From positions 1-6,556 of the forward strand of contig JAJCYK010000253.1 of NCBI GenBank assembly GCA_029262935.1: 6,556 nt of DNA, in the 5' to 3' direction. This document shows, piece by piece, positions 1-6,556 of this stretch. The notes below the pieces were generated by a model. That model worked only from the letters and a program-made list of their open reading frames with translations. It searched no databases and was not told the origin of the DNA. Position 1 is the stretch's first letter. Every line of letters begins with the position of its first letter. Origin of the DNA: Cytophagales bacterium. Lineage in GTDB: Bacteria; Bacteroidota; Bacteroidia; Cytophagales; Cyclobacteriaceae. The position numbers were made by a program, and so were the translations under genes.

Positions 1-1090
1 CGTACTTGGGAAGGATGTTGTTTACATCAAAGTCCTTGGCTCTGGCCAGAGCATGGGCTTTAAATGTGGGTAGATTATTGTCTGCTAGCACGTGTAAAGC
101 TTTGGCACTCATGTCTTCAATGTCCCCGATTTCACAAATGAAGCCCGTTTTACCATCTATCATCAATTCCGGAAGTCCTCCCGTATTACTGGATATTACG
201 GGAACCTCACAGGCCATGGCTTCCAATGCTGCCAATCCAAAGCTTTCCTTCTCAGATGGGATAAGGAATAAATCTGAAACAGAAAGTACTTCTTCCACCG
301 CTTCTAACTTCCCTAAAAATCGTACGTCATCGCAGGTTGACAGTTGTTTGCAAATGCCTTCGATGCGACTTCTTTCCGGTCCATCTCCAACCAGTAGTAG
401 TCGAGCACTGATTTTACTTCTAATGTTGTGGAAGACATGTACTACATCTTCCACCCTTTTAACTTTTCTGAAATTTGAAGTATGTACAATTAGTTTTTCA
501 CCATGAGGAGAAATGGCCTTCTTAAAATGGTCCTTTTTCTGTTTTTTAAAACGCTCTAGGTCAATGAAGTTAGGAATAACTTCAATATCTCTTTTAATTT
601 TGAAGTGACTATAAGTATCTTCTTTTAAGTTTTCTGAAACCGCAGTAACGCCATCAGATTGATTGATGCTAAAGGTTACTACAGGTTCATAGGAGGCATC
701 CTTTCCCACTAGGGTAATGTCCGTACCATGCAAAGTCGTGATCACCGGGATGTCTAAACCTTCGGACCTTAAAATTTGCTTGGCCATGAAAGCCGCAGAA
801 GCATGCGGAATGGCGTAGTGTACATGAAGCAGGTCCAGCGCTTCATTTTTTATAACATTTACTAAGGTACTTGCTAGAGCCAGTTCATAAGGCGGGTATT
901 CGAAAAGGGGGTAGGATGGGATATCTACCTCATGGTAGAAAAGATTTTCGTTAAAGAAATCTAATCGAGTAGGTTGCGAATAAGTAATGAAATGAACTTG
1001 ATGCCCCTTTTTAGCCAGGGCAATTCCCAACTCTGTTGCGACTACACCACTTCCACCGAAAGTGGGGTAACAAACAATGCCTATCTTCAT
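1..1090 (-). CDS. bshA: BshA, N-acetyl-alpha-D-glucosaminyl L-malate synthase (3' end cut by window edge)
   Basis: This is a GT-B fold glycosyltransferase of family 4. The BshA family transfers GlcNAc from UDP-GlcNAc to L-malate in the cytoplasm, the first step of bacillithiol synthesis. The visible 363 codons start MKIGIVCYPTFGGSGVVATE, a BshA-type N-terminus with the glycine-rich donor loop at residues 11-21. Further family signatures are HVHYAIPHA (89-97), HGTDITLVG (121-129), a second Rossmann domain from about residue 198 with LLLVGDGPE (231-239), and the UDP-sugar site EKESFGLAALEAMA (280-293) followed by SSNTGGLPE (300-308). Family members are about 375-380 residues long, so only some 10-20 residues should be missing beyond base 1. 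The start at 1090 lies 2 bases after the stop of the upstream glycosidase gene, which suggests one transcript and translational coupling. BshB and BshC, the later pathway enzymes, are not in the window. The family call is firm; malate specificity is inferred from similarity. Confidence 0.93.
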   Translation of the reverse strand, partial: MKIGIVCYPTFGGSGVVATELGIALAKKGHQVHFITYSQPTRLDFFNENLFYHEVDIPSYPLFEYPPYELALASTLVNVIKNEALDLLHVHYAIPHASAAFMAKQILRSEGLDIPVITTLHGTDITLVGKDASYEPVVTFSINQSDGVTAVSENLKEDTYSHFKIKRDIEVIPNFIDLERFKKQKKDHFKKAISPHGEKLIVHTSNFRKVKRVEDVVHVFHNIRSKISARLLLVGDGPERSRIEGICKQLSTCDDVRFLGKLEAVEEVLSVSDLFLIPSEKESFGLAALEAMACEVPVISSNTGGLPELMIDGKTGFICEIGDIEDMSAKALHVLADNNLPTFKAHALARAKDFDVNNILPKY

Positions 1091-1092
1091 GT

Positions 1093-4035
1093 TTAGCTTT
1101 TGTTAGCCTTTCTATAACTCCACAAGGATTCATAGATGGCGTCTTGAATCCTTGTACGTATGTTACTTTTAATAAGTTTAAAATTGTTGGCCTTGGGATG
1201 GATTCGATTGGATAAGAATACATAAACCAGATCAAATTCTGGATCGACCCACACCGCGGTACCAGTAAAGCCGGTATGTCCATAAGCGTCAACGCTGGCA
1301 TAGCGCGAAGTAGGCCCTGGCCTACCTGTACGTTCAGGCTTGTCCCAGCCTAGTCCTCGTCTATTTTGTGAAGATTGTTGCTTGGTAAATTTAGGCAAAG
1401 TACTTTCCTGTAGGTAGCGCGTACCGCCATAATACCCGTTCTGTAAGTTCATTTGCGCCATAATTGCTAAATCCGTGGCATTGCTGAATATTCCTGCATG
1501 ACCTGCGATACCACCAAACATTGCGGCTCCTTGATCGTGTACAGTGCCACAGATCAGGGCATTTCTAAAGTACTTATCGTCTTCAGTGGGGGCGATGCGG
1601 TCAATAGGAAACTTGCACAGCGGCAAGTAAGTCATGGTTGAAAGCCCCAAAGGTCTGTAATAATTTTGTTCAAGGAATTGCTCCATGGGTTGATTAAGAT
1701 ACTTTTCCGCCAATTTTTTCAACATATAAAATCCCATATCACTGTATTTATAGGTATAGTGGGAACCCCGACGAAACCGAGATGGTCTTAAGCTAGAGTC
1801 AATGGTCCAGTGCCAGATACTATCTTGTAAAGAATTGATACTATACAACCCAAGCGATATTTGGTTTTGAAAGTTTTGCTCGGGGTAAGCACTATAAATC
1901 TGGGGATTTAACCCAAGTTCGTCCACTGTGCGTCGCCAAAAAGGAATGAAGGGCAGTAGACCAGCTTGATGGGTAAGCAAGTCTTTTACAATGATGTTCT
2001 TCTTATTGCTCTCAATTAATTCAGGAAGGTAATGCGATACTTTCTTATGCAAGTCGATGGCACCTCTTTCCTCTAAAAACATCACTGCTTGTAGCGTGGC
2101 CATTACCTTGGTGATACTGGCAATATCATAAAGGGTTTCTTCTGTAACCGCATTAATGCTGTCATAGGTAAAATAGCCATAGGATTTTTCAAAAATTACT
2201 TTGCCCTTGCGAGCTACTAAAACTTGACAACCTGGAGTAGCCATGTCTCTAATGGCTTCATTAGCAATGGCATCTATCCGAGTGAGTACCTTTGAATCCA
2301 TACCCACGCTCTCTGGGAGATCATAACCTAAGCGTTTTAAAGGTTGCGTGTCCTCGCCAGCACCGGCTTTAAAATTGCCTGCATGAACCGGTAGTCTTCC
2401 GGTAGCTCCCAATGCTCCAAAGATCATTTGAGGTACCAAGTCATGAGTCAAGGTATTGTCCTGGTAAGCACAAACCAAATGATCTATTCCTTGGAAATAT
2501 TCTAAGCTGTAGGGGTTGCCAAAGACGATGACGATCACATTAGTTCTTTTTTGAAGTGCTTCCAGAAAAGCCACGTCATTCATGTTGATGCCGTATTTTC
2601 GCGATCGTGAGTTATTTAATTTGTGCACACCTACTACTACTTGATTGAAATTCTCTAGCTTTTTAAGTAAGCGCTGGTAGTTTTCCGTGGTTTTATCTGC
2701 TAAAGTATAGTGGCTAAAAGAACCATACTTGTCCAGACGTTTTTGAAAGTTATTTTCACTGGCTGTACCAAGAGTCAAAGATGCCAAAAATGTTGTGTCC
2801 AGGACTTTGATGGGGATGTTATTGCTCTTATTACTTATGACGGTTAATGCTTTCTCGTAGAGCTTTCTATTTACAAGCTGTGCTTCTGGACGGTTTAAGT
2901 ACTGATATAAGTTGTCTCGATTGATAGGTTTATAATGGTTCAGTCCGGCTCGGTACTTAGCGCTAAGAATTTTTTTGACACTGACGTCAATTGCCGCTAT
3001 ATCTAACTTTTTGTCGGCAATTGCTTGTTTGATCTTTTGTATTGCTGCCGGAACATCCTCTGGAAAAAGTAATACATCATTCCCTGCTTTTAAGGCTTTT
3101 ACTTCTACATCCCCCGGTTTGTAGAATTGTGATACACCTTTCATGTTCAGGGCATCTGTAAATATCAATCCTTTGAAGTTCATCTCTTGGCGTAGAAGAC
3201 CGGTTACGATCTTAGAAGAGAGCGTGGCTGGAAGATTGGGAGTAGGGTCAAGTGCTGGGATATGTAAATGGGCTACCATCGTACTCCGCAAACCATGCTT
3301 AACCAACATATTGAAGGGATACAATTCCTCACTAACCAACCGACTGCGGTCGTGTTTTACCACTGGCAGTGTGAAATGCGAATCACTACCGGTGTCTCCA
3401 TGACCTGGAAAATGTTTGGCATTGGCCATTACTCCTTGAGCTTCTAACCCTTGCATAAAGGCAACCCCTTTATTTGCCACATTGTATTTGTTTTGACCAA
3501 AGGACCTAGTGCCAATTACAGGGTTGTTGGGGTTGGTATTAATGTCGACAACTGGAGCAAAATTAATATGCACTCCAAGTCTTCGACTTTGCCGCCCAAT
3601 CTCTTCTCCCATGCGGTAGATTTCCTGATCGTTAGAGATAGCGCCTAATGTCATTTGTCTAGGATAACTGATGGTACTATCCAATCGCATGCCTAGTCCC
3701 CATTCTGCATCCATGGCAATCAACAAGGGAACCTTCGATAGCTTTTGTAAGTGATTTGTAAGGACAGCTTGTCTTTGTGGACCCCCTTGAAAAAATATTA
3801 GTCCACCTAAATGATAATTTTTTATTAATTTCTCCAGTGACTTTTTATGCTCAGCTCCCTTATTGGAATAGGCTGCCACCATAAATAGTTGCCCAATTCG
3901 CTCATCTGGAGACAATTTTTGGTATACACTATCTACCCAATTAACCTCACCGGAGGTTGATTGAACCTGTTGTGCACTCAAACCGTTTACAATGAGAGTA
4001 CAAAACAATACAGTAAATATGTATTTTAGAGACAT
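1093..4035 (-). CDS. Exported GH3 beta-N-acetylglucosaminidase fused to a beta-lactamase-like serine hydrolase
   Basis: The 980-residue protein has three parts. A Sec signal peptide (about 1-21, ending GLSA before QQ, with no lipobox cysteine) sends it across the inner membrane. A NagZ-like GH3 domain (about 30-365) carries KHFPGHG (207-213), the catalytic loop dyad D218/H220 in SDSH, and the nucleophile D294 in IFTDALNMKG. A GH3 C-terminal-like sandwich follows (about 395-555, ending in GATGRLPV). A beta-lactamase/class C PBP-like domain (about 575-970) has SxxK at S640-K643 (SITK), a Y-S-D version of the YxN motif at 764-766, and an HTG triad at 920-922. Family knowledge predicts cleavage of GlcNAc-containing wall fragments by the first half and peptidase, amidase or esterase action by the second; the substrate of the second half is not evident. 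The fusion is widespread in Bacteroidota. The start is supported by the signal peptide directly behind it. It is probably cotranscribed with bshA. Confidence 0.93.
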   Translation of the reverse strand: MSLKYIFTVLFCTLIVNGLSAQQVQSTSGEVNWVDSVYQKLSPDERIGQLFMVAAYSNKGAEHKKSLEKLIKNYHLGGLIFFQGGPQRQAVLTNHLQKLSKVPLLIAMDAEWGLGMRLDSTISYPRQMTLGAISNDQEIYRMGEEIGRQSRRLGVHINFAPVVDINTNPNNPVIGTRSFGQNKYNVANKGVAFMQGLEAQGVMANAKHFPGHGDTGSDSHFTLPVVKHDRSRLVSEELYPFNMLVKHGLRSTMVAHLHIPALDPTPNLPATLSSKIVTGLLRQEMNFKGLIFTDALNMKGVSQFYKPGDVEVKALKAGNDVLLFPEDVPAAIQKIKQAIADKKLDIAAIDVSVKKILSAKYRAGLNHYKPINRDNLYQYLNRPEAQLVNRKLYEKALTVISNKSNNIPIKVLDTTFLASLTLGTASENNFQKRLDKYGSFSHYTLADKTTENYQRLLKKLENFNQVVVGVHKLNNSRSRKYGINMNDVAFLEALQKRTNVIVIVFGNPYSLEYFQGIDHLVCAYQDNTLTHDLVPQMIFGALGATGRLPVHAGNFKAGAGEDTQPLKRLGYDLPESVGMDSKVLTRIDAIANEAIRDMATPGCQVLVARKGKVIFEKSYGYFTYDSINAVTEETLYDIASITKVMATLQAVMFLEERGAIDLHKKVSHYLPELIESNKKNIIVKDLLTHQAGLLPFIPFWRRTVDELGLNPQIYSAYPEQNFQNQISLGLYSINSLQDSIWHWTIDSSLRPSRFRRGSHYTYKYSDMGFYMLKKLAEKYLNQPMEQFLEQNYYRPLGLSTMTYLPLCKFPIDRIAPTEDDKYFRNALICGTVHDQGAAMFGGIAGHAGIFSNATDLAIMAQMNLQNGYYGGTRYLQESTLPKFTKQQSSQNRRGLGWDKPERTGRPGPTSRYASVDAYGHTGFTGTAVWVDPEFDLVYVFLSNRIHPKANNFKLIKSNIRTRIQDAIYESLWSYRKANKS

Positions 4036-4052
4036 AAAAGGCGCCCAAAAGA

Positions 4053-4064
4053 TAATAATTATTA
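4053..4064. promoter_or_regulatory. 12-bp perfect AT palindrome, possible operator
   Basis: TAATAATTATTA is a perfect inverted repeat between the putative -7 element and the start codon of the glycosidase gene. Its place inside the predicted leader would suit a repressor site. It is made only of A and T in an AT-rich spacer, so chance is a serious alternative. A second small palindrome, GGCGCC, lies at 4040-4045, just before the glycosidase start codon. Confidence 0.2.
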
Positions 4065-4088
4065 GATAAATACTATTTTCACATTACT

Positions 4089-4096
4089 CAAATATA
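4089..4096 (-). promoter_or_regulatory. Bacteroidota-type -7 promoter element for the GH3-bshA operon
   Basis: Read on the minus strand this is TATATTTG, a perfect match to the Bacteroidota sigma-ABfr -7 consensus TAnnTTTG. It lies 53 bases upstream of the glycosidase start, giving an expected leader of about 45 bases. No convincing TTG -33 element is found at the usual spacing of about 19 bases, so the call rests on the -7 box and its position alone in very AT-rich DNA. Confidence 0.45.
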
Positions 4097-4127
4097 CCAC
4101 AAAAATTAGACATATTTAATAAAAAAT

Positions 4128-4472
4128 ATGAAATTTCCGTCATTATTCAGGACAGCCAATAATAAAAGGTTCAATTTTGAACCTCGTTACTACGACCCAG
4201 TAAGAGAGGATATAGCCAATCGCACCGCTCGAATAGAGGCGGAAATGTCCCAAGATCAAACCAACAATTATCGCTCCAATATTTCAAACGCATTTGCTCG
4301 TAAACCTAGACAAAGTAATAAAACCGGGTTAATTCAATTCTCTATTGTGGTGCTCTTAGTTACTAGCATCGTAGGGTGGATTTATTACGGGGATGTGGTA
4401 CTTTACGTTTTGATGGGACTCATGGGTCTTTACATCCTCTATCGTCTGAAAGTACGCTTTAATTTTCGGTAG
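4128..4472 (+). CDS. Small uncharacterised membrane protein with an RFNFEPRYYDP motif, upstream of mutL
   Basis: The 114-residue protein has a basic, soluble N-terminal part with the motif KRFNFEPRYYDPVRED (13-28), a polar stretch rich in Asn, Gln and Arg (about 30-66), and a hydrophobic C-terminal half that reads as two closely spaced membrane helices (about 68-86 and 88-105) ending in the basic tail RLKVRFNFR. Short proteins with a similar RFxYxPRYYD start sit next to mutL in many Bacteroidota; from memory, some are labelled 'riboflavin synthase subunit beta'. Nothing here resembles lumazine or riboflavin synthase, so I do not carry that name over. The function is unknown. The start is the first ATG after a stretch of A residues, and no Shine-Dalgarno sequence is seen, as is usual in this phylum. 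It is divergent from the glycosidase gene and shares its strand with mutL, 73 bases upstream of the chosen mutL start. Confidence 0.82.
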   Translation: MKFPSLFRTANNKRFNFEPRYYDPVREDIANRTARIEAEMSQDQTNNYRSNISNAFARKPRQSNKTGLIQFSIVVLLVTSIVGWIYYGDVVLYVLMGLMGLYILYRLKVRFNFR

Positions 4473-4480
4473 CTATTAGT

Positions 4481-4488
4481 TAAATTTG
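4481..4488 (+). promoter_or_regulatory. Bacteroidota-type -7 promoter element for mutL
   Basis: TAAATTTG matches the TAnnTTTG consensus perfectly and begins 8 bases after the stop of the small membrane protein gene, 57 bases before the mutL start. The expected -33 position reads about TTTAATTTT, without a clean TTG. If active, it would let mutL and the rhomboid gene be transcribed apart from the small upstream gene. It is inferred from the motif and position only. Confidence 0.4.
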
Positions 4489-4491
4489 TTT

Positions 4492-4505
4492 GCCCATACA
4501 TGGGC
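4492..4505 (+). other. Short inverted repeat near the putative mutL transcription start
   Basis: GCCCATACATGGGC forms a 5-bp GC-rich stem (GCCCA/TGGGC) with a TACA loop. It begins 4 bases after the putative -7 element, so it would overlap the transcription start, where an operator could sit. A terminator for the upstream gene is the other reading, but the following GTTTAATA is not a proper T-run. Confidence 0.35.
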
Positions 4506-4523
4506 GTTTAATAACAGGTCAAG

Positions 4524-4538
4524 ACCCTGGATCAGGGT
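4524..4538 (+). other. 6-bp hairpin directly before the mutL start codon
   Basis: ACCCTGGATCAGGGT pairs perfectly over 6 bp (ACCCTG/CAGGGT) around a GAT loop and ends 7 bases before the mutL ATG. In mRNA it would cover the region where the ribosome first contacts the message, so it could lower or tune translation. No T-run follows, so it is not a normal intrinsic terminator. Confidence 0.4.
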
Positions 4539-4545
4539 ACTTTCA

Positions 4546-6357
4546 ATGAAGGACATAATTCAATTGCTTCCAGATAAGATTGCTAACCAGATTGCGGCTG
4601 GAGAAGTGGTGCAGCGACCTGCTTCGGTGGTAAAGGAATTATTGGAAAATGCCATTGACGCTCAAGCTAGCTACATACAAGTCATTATTAAAGATGCAGG
4701 CAAAGCTTTGATTCAAGTAATTGACAACGGCATGGGAATGTCGGAAACGGATGCCCGCCTGAGTTTTGAAAGACACGCCACTTCAAAGTTGCGCACGACA
4801 GAAGATCTGTTTTCCATTAAGACCAAAGGGTTTCGCGGAGAAGCTTTGGCTTCCATTGCTGCCATTGCTCAAGTAGAAATGAAAACCCGACGGGAACACG
4901 ATGAGTTGGGCCATGTTATTTGTATCGAAGGCAGTGAACTCAAAAAACAAGAGCTAATATCCTTTCCTGTAGGTACCTCGTTGGCCGTAAAGAACATTTT
5001 TTACAACGTACCGGCTCGTCGAAATTTCCTTAAATCAAATCCGGTGGAAATGCGACATATTATAGAGGAATTCCAAAGAGTGGCCCTGGCGCATCCTCAA
5101 GTGTCATTTACCTTATTTCAAAATGATCTGGAAGTATATCAACTAAAGCCTGGTAAGCTAAGCCAGCGAATCGTGGGACTATTCGGAAAAAATCATCAAC
5201 AACAACTAGTTCCCTGCGCAGAAGAAACCACACAATTAAAAATTAGCGGCTACATCGGAAAACCGGAAAGTTCTAAAAAAACCCGGGGAGAACAGTATTT
5301 CTTTGTTAATGACCGTTTTATTAGGAGCAACTACCTCAATCATGCTGTAATGAATGCTTACGAAGGGCTGTTAGCAGATGGACACTACCCCTTTTACACG
5401 CTATTTATTGAGATCGATCCAACGCATATTGATGTTAATGTGCATCCTACTAAAACAGAGATCAAGTTTGATGATGAACGCACCATTTATGGTATTATTA
5501 GAGCTACCGTCAAGCAAGCACTGGGAACACATAACATCACGCCTTCATTGGATTTTGAAAGTGATGTTAATTTTGAAGCAATAATCAATGTACCGCGGCC
5601 CCAAGGTGCTACCTCAAGAGAAGAACGGGCTTATGGTCAAATGAAAAACTTAGGTTTGCGTAAGCAACAAGTTGAACATTGGGAAAAGTTATACGAAAAG
5701 TCAATCGACGAATCGAACATAGACTTAACAAAAGAGCTGCCTTCCCTTACTATGGACAGTGCAGTAAATCGAAGATCGGAACCTGTATTTTCTGGAAAAA
5801 CTATAATGCAAGTTCATGGAAAGTACATTGTAGCCCCAGTGAAATCCGGCTTAATGTGGGTAGACTTTCAGGCTGCATACGAGCGAATCTTTTATGAAAA
5901 GTACCTCAAATGCCTTACTCAAAGATCCGGAGCCTCCCAACAATTGTTGTTTCCGCAAACGGTTTCTATGAATCCTGCTGACTTTACTTTGGTAATGGAT
6001 TTAAAAGAAGAGATTGAAGCTTTAGGATTTGCCTTTGAGACCTTCGGAAGCTCAGACTTTGTAATTAATGGAGTGCCTACAGATGCTTCATCACAAGAAC
6101 CCAAAGAGCTGTTTGAGGGATTAGTAGAACAAATAAAGCATTACAGCAACGACTTAGCTGCCAATCATCAAGAACAATTGGCGCGATCCATGGCCAAGCG
6201 CATAGCCGCTATACCGGATCGAAGTTTGGATGCTGCAGAAATGGCTGGACTAATAGACCAGTTATTTGGATGTCAACACCCAAACTATGCCCCAGATGGA
6301 CGTCGCACCCATCTAATAATGGATACAAATCAAATAGAAAACCTGTTTAACAATTAG
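4546..6357 (+). CDS. mutL: DNA mismatch repair protein MutL
   Basis: MutL links mismatch recognition by MutS to strand incision and removal. The N-terminal GHKL ATPase is complete: ELLENAIDA (31-39, with E31 and Mg-binding N35 by analogy to E. coli E29/N33), DNGMGM (60-65), GFRGEAL in the ATP lid (95-101), and the transducer segment NVHPTKTEIKF (298-308, K303). A low-conservation linker (about 335-415) leads to the C-terminal dimerisation domain, which has a likely beta-clamp motif QQLLFP (465-470). The endonuclease motif DQHAxxExxxxE appears as DFQAAYERIFYE (440-451): D440, A443, E446 and E451 are kept, but Gln and His are replaced by Phe and Gln. A C-x-H pair (C576, H578) remains near the end. 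An in-frame ATG at 4486 would add 20 residues, but these are encoded by the hairpin leader and look unlike MutL, whereas MKDIIQLLPDKIANQIAAGE is the standard family start. The length of 603 is normal. The rhomboid gene follows after 3 bases. Confidence 0.97.
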   Translation: MKDIIQLLPDKIANQIAAGEVVQRPASVVKELLENAIDAQASYIQVIIKDAGKALIQVIDNGMGMSETDARLSFERHATSKLRTTEDLFSIKTKGFRGEALASIAAIAQVEMKTRREHDELGHVICIEGSELKKQELISFPVGTSLAVKNIFYNVPARRNFLKSNPVEMRHIIEEFQRVALAHPQVSFTLFQNDLEVYQLKPGKLSQRIVGLFGKNHQQQLVPCAEETTQLKISGYIGKPESSKKTRGEQYFFVNDRFIRSNYLNHAVMNAYEGLLADGHYPFYTLFIEIDPTHIDVNVHPTKTEIKFDDERTIYGIIRATVKQALGTHNITPSLDFESDVNFEAIINVPRPQGATSREERAYGQMKNLGLRKQQVEHWEKLYEKSIDESNIDLTKELPSLTMDSAVNRRSEPVFSGKTIMQVHGKYIVAPVKSGLMWVDFQAAYERIFYEKYLKCLTQRSGASQQLLFPQTVSMNPADFTLVMDLKEEIEALGFAFETFGSSDFVINGVPTDASSQEPKELFEGLVEQIKHYSNDLAANHQEQLARSMAKRIAAIPDRSLDAAEMAGLIDQLFGCQHPNYAPDGRRTHLIMDTNQIENLFNN

Positions 6358-6360
6358 CCT

Positions 6361-6556
6361 ATGTTTTATAACCTGACTCCAATGGTTAGGAATCTTCTTA
6401 TCATAAATGTGGCCCTATTTGCGCTTATTCATTTATTCGGATTCTACGGATTATATGACCTCCTGATTCTTTTTCCCTTTAACTCGGAAGCCTTTCGTCC
6501 GTTTCAGTTGTTTACACACATATTTATGCATGGTAGCCTGTCCCATCTGTTCTTTA
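6361..6556 (+). CDS. Rhomboid-family intramembrane serine protease (N-terminal part, cut by window edge)
   Basis: Sixty-five codons are visible, beginning MFYNLTPMVRNLLIINVALF. The first membrane helix covers roughly residues 9-36. It is followed by the loop FNSEAFRPFQLFTHIFMHGS (40-59), which matches the typical 'FRPxQLxTHMFMHG' segment of rhomboids before the second helix. H62 in SHLFF aligns with GlpG H150 of the HxxxN motif, which helps form the oxyanion site. The catalytic serine (GxSG) and the later histidine would lie beyond the right edge, so activity cannot be judged. Rhomboids cleave transmembrane proteins within the bilayer. The start lies 3 bases after the mutL stop, arguing for cotranscription and coupling. 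A mutL-rhomboid order is common in Bacteroidota. Family call by motif recognition; substrate unknown. Confidence 0.88.
   Translation, partial: MFYNLTPMVRNLLIINVALFALIHLFGFYGLYDLLILFPFNSEAFRPFQLFTHIFMHGSLSHLFF

Noticed and set aside
6..506. 166-codon plus-strand open frame
   Set aside because: It lies antisense within bshA, whose motifs are unmistakable; the translated product is Ser/Leu-rich with no recognisable family.
1011..1301. 96-codon minus-strand open frame spanning the glycosidase-bshA junction
   Set aside because: It is out of frame with both genes and overlaps the conserved ends of both; the product has no family features.
3143..3648. Two plus-strand open frames (3143-3403 and 3451-3648)
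   Set aside because: Both are antisense to the catalytic GH3 core, where the minus strand codes for conserved motifs.
4492..4505. Intrinsic terminator after the small membrane protein gene
   Set aside because: The stem is only 5 bp and the following bases GTTTAATA are not a continuous T-run; kept only as an inverted repeat.
4486..4545. 20-residue N-terminal extension of MutL from the upstream ATG at 4486
   Set aside because: MutL proteins begin at the equivalent of MKDIIQLLP; the extension is coded by the hairpin leader and that ATG sits within the putative -7 promoter box.
5378..6104. Three further open frames inside mutL (5378-5584 and 5679-5897 plus, 5919-6104 minus)
   Set aside because: They are alternative-frame shadows of mutL with no start context or family signature.
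1..6556. Mobile element, CRISPR array, tRNA, rRNA or phage defence system
   Set aside because: No direct or terminal repeats, spacer-repeat pattern, transposase or integrase motifs, or clover-leaf sequence were seen; nearly all bases are accounted for by conserved chromosomal genes.

Overview
The window looks like chromosomal DNA of a Bacteroidota (Bacteroidetes) bacterium. This rests on the gene set and order (a small 'PRYYDP' membrane protein, then mutL, then a rhomboid protease), a secreted GH3-serine hydrolase fusion of the kind common in that phylum, two copies of the Bacteroidota -7 promoter motif TAnnTTTG, and gene starts without Shine-Dalgarno sequences. No mobile element, CRISPR array, tRNA or rRNA was seen. 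It reads as a conserved housekeeping region, not an island.

Left half (minus strand, read right to left from about 4.1 kb): a 980-residue exported protein joins a NagZ-like family 3 glycosidase to a beta-lactamase/PBP-like serine hydrolase. Two bases after its stop begins bshA, the glycosyltransferase that commits UDP-GlcNAc and malate to bacillithiol synthesis. bshA runs off the left edge, missing only its last residues. The 2-base gap argues for one transcript.

Centre (4036-4127): a 92-bp AT-rich divergent intergenic region holds a perfect -7 promoter match for the minus-strand operon and a 12-bp perfect palindrome.

Right half (plus strand): an uncharacterised 114-residue membrane protein is followed by a 73-bp gap with another perfect -7 match and two short hairpins. 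Then come mutL (603 residues from the start chosen here) and, 3 bases later, the first 65 residues of a rhomboid-family intramembrane protease cut by the right edge. MutL has an intact N-terminal ATPase and a beta-clamp motif, but its endonuclease motif is changed at two positions, one of them a metal-ligand histidine.

I found no clearly new biological system. The points most worth a second look are the altered MutL nuclease motif, the pairing of the wall glycosidase with bshA, the uncharacterised small membrane protein, and the structured leader of mutL.
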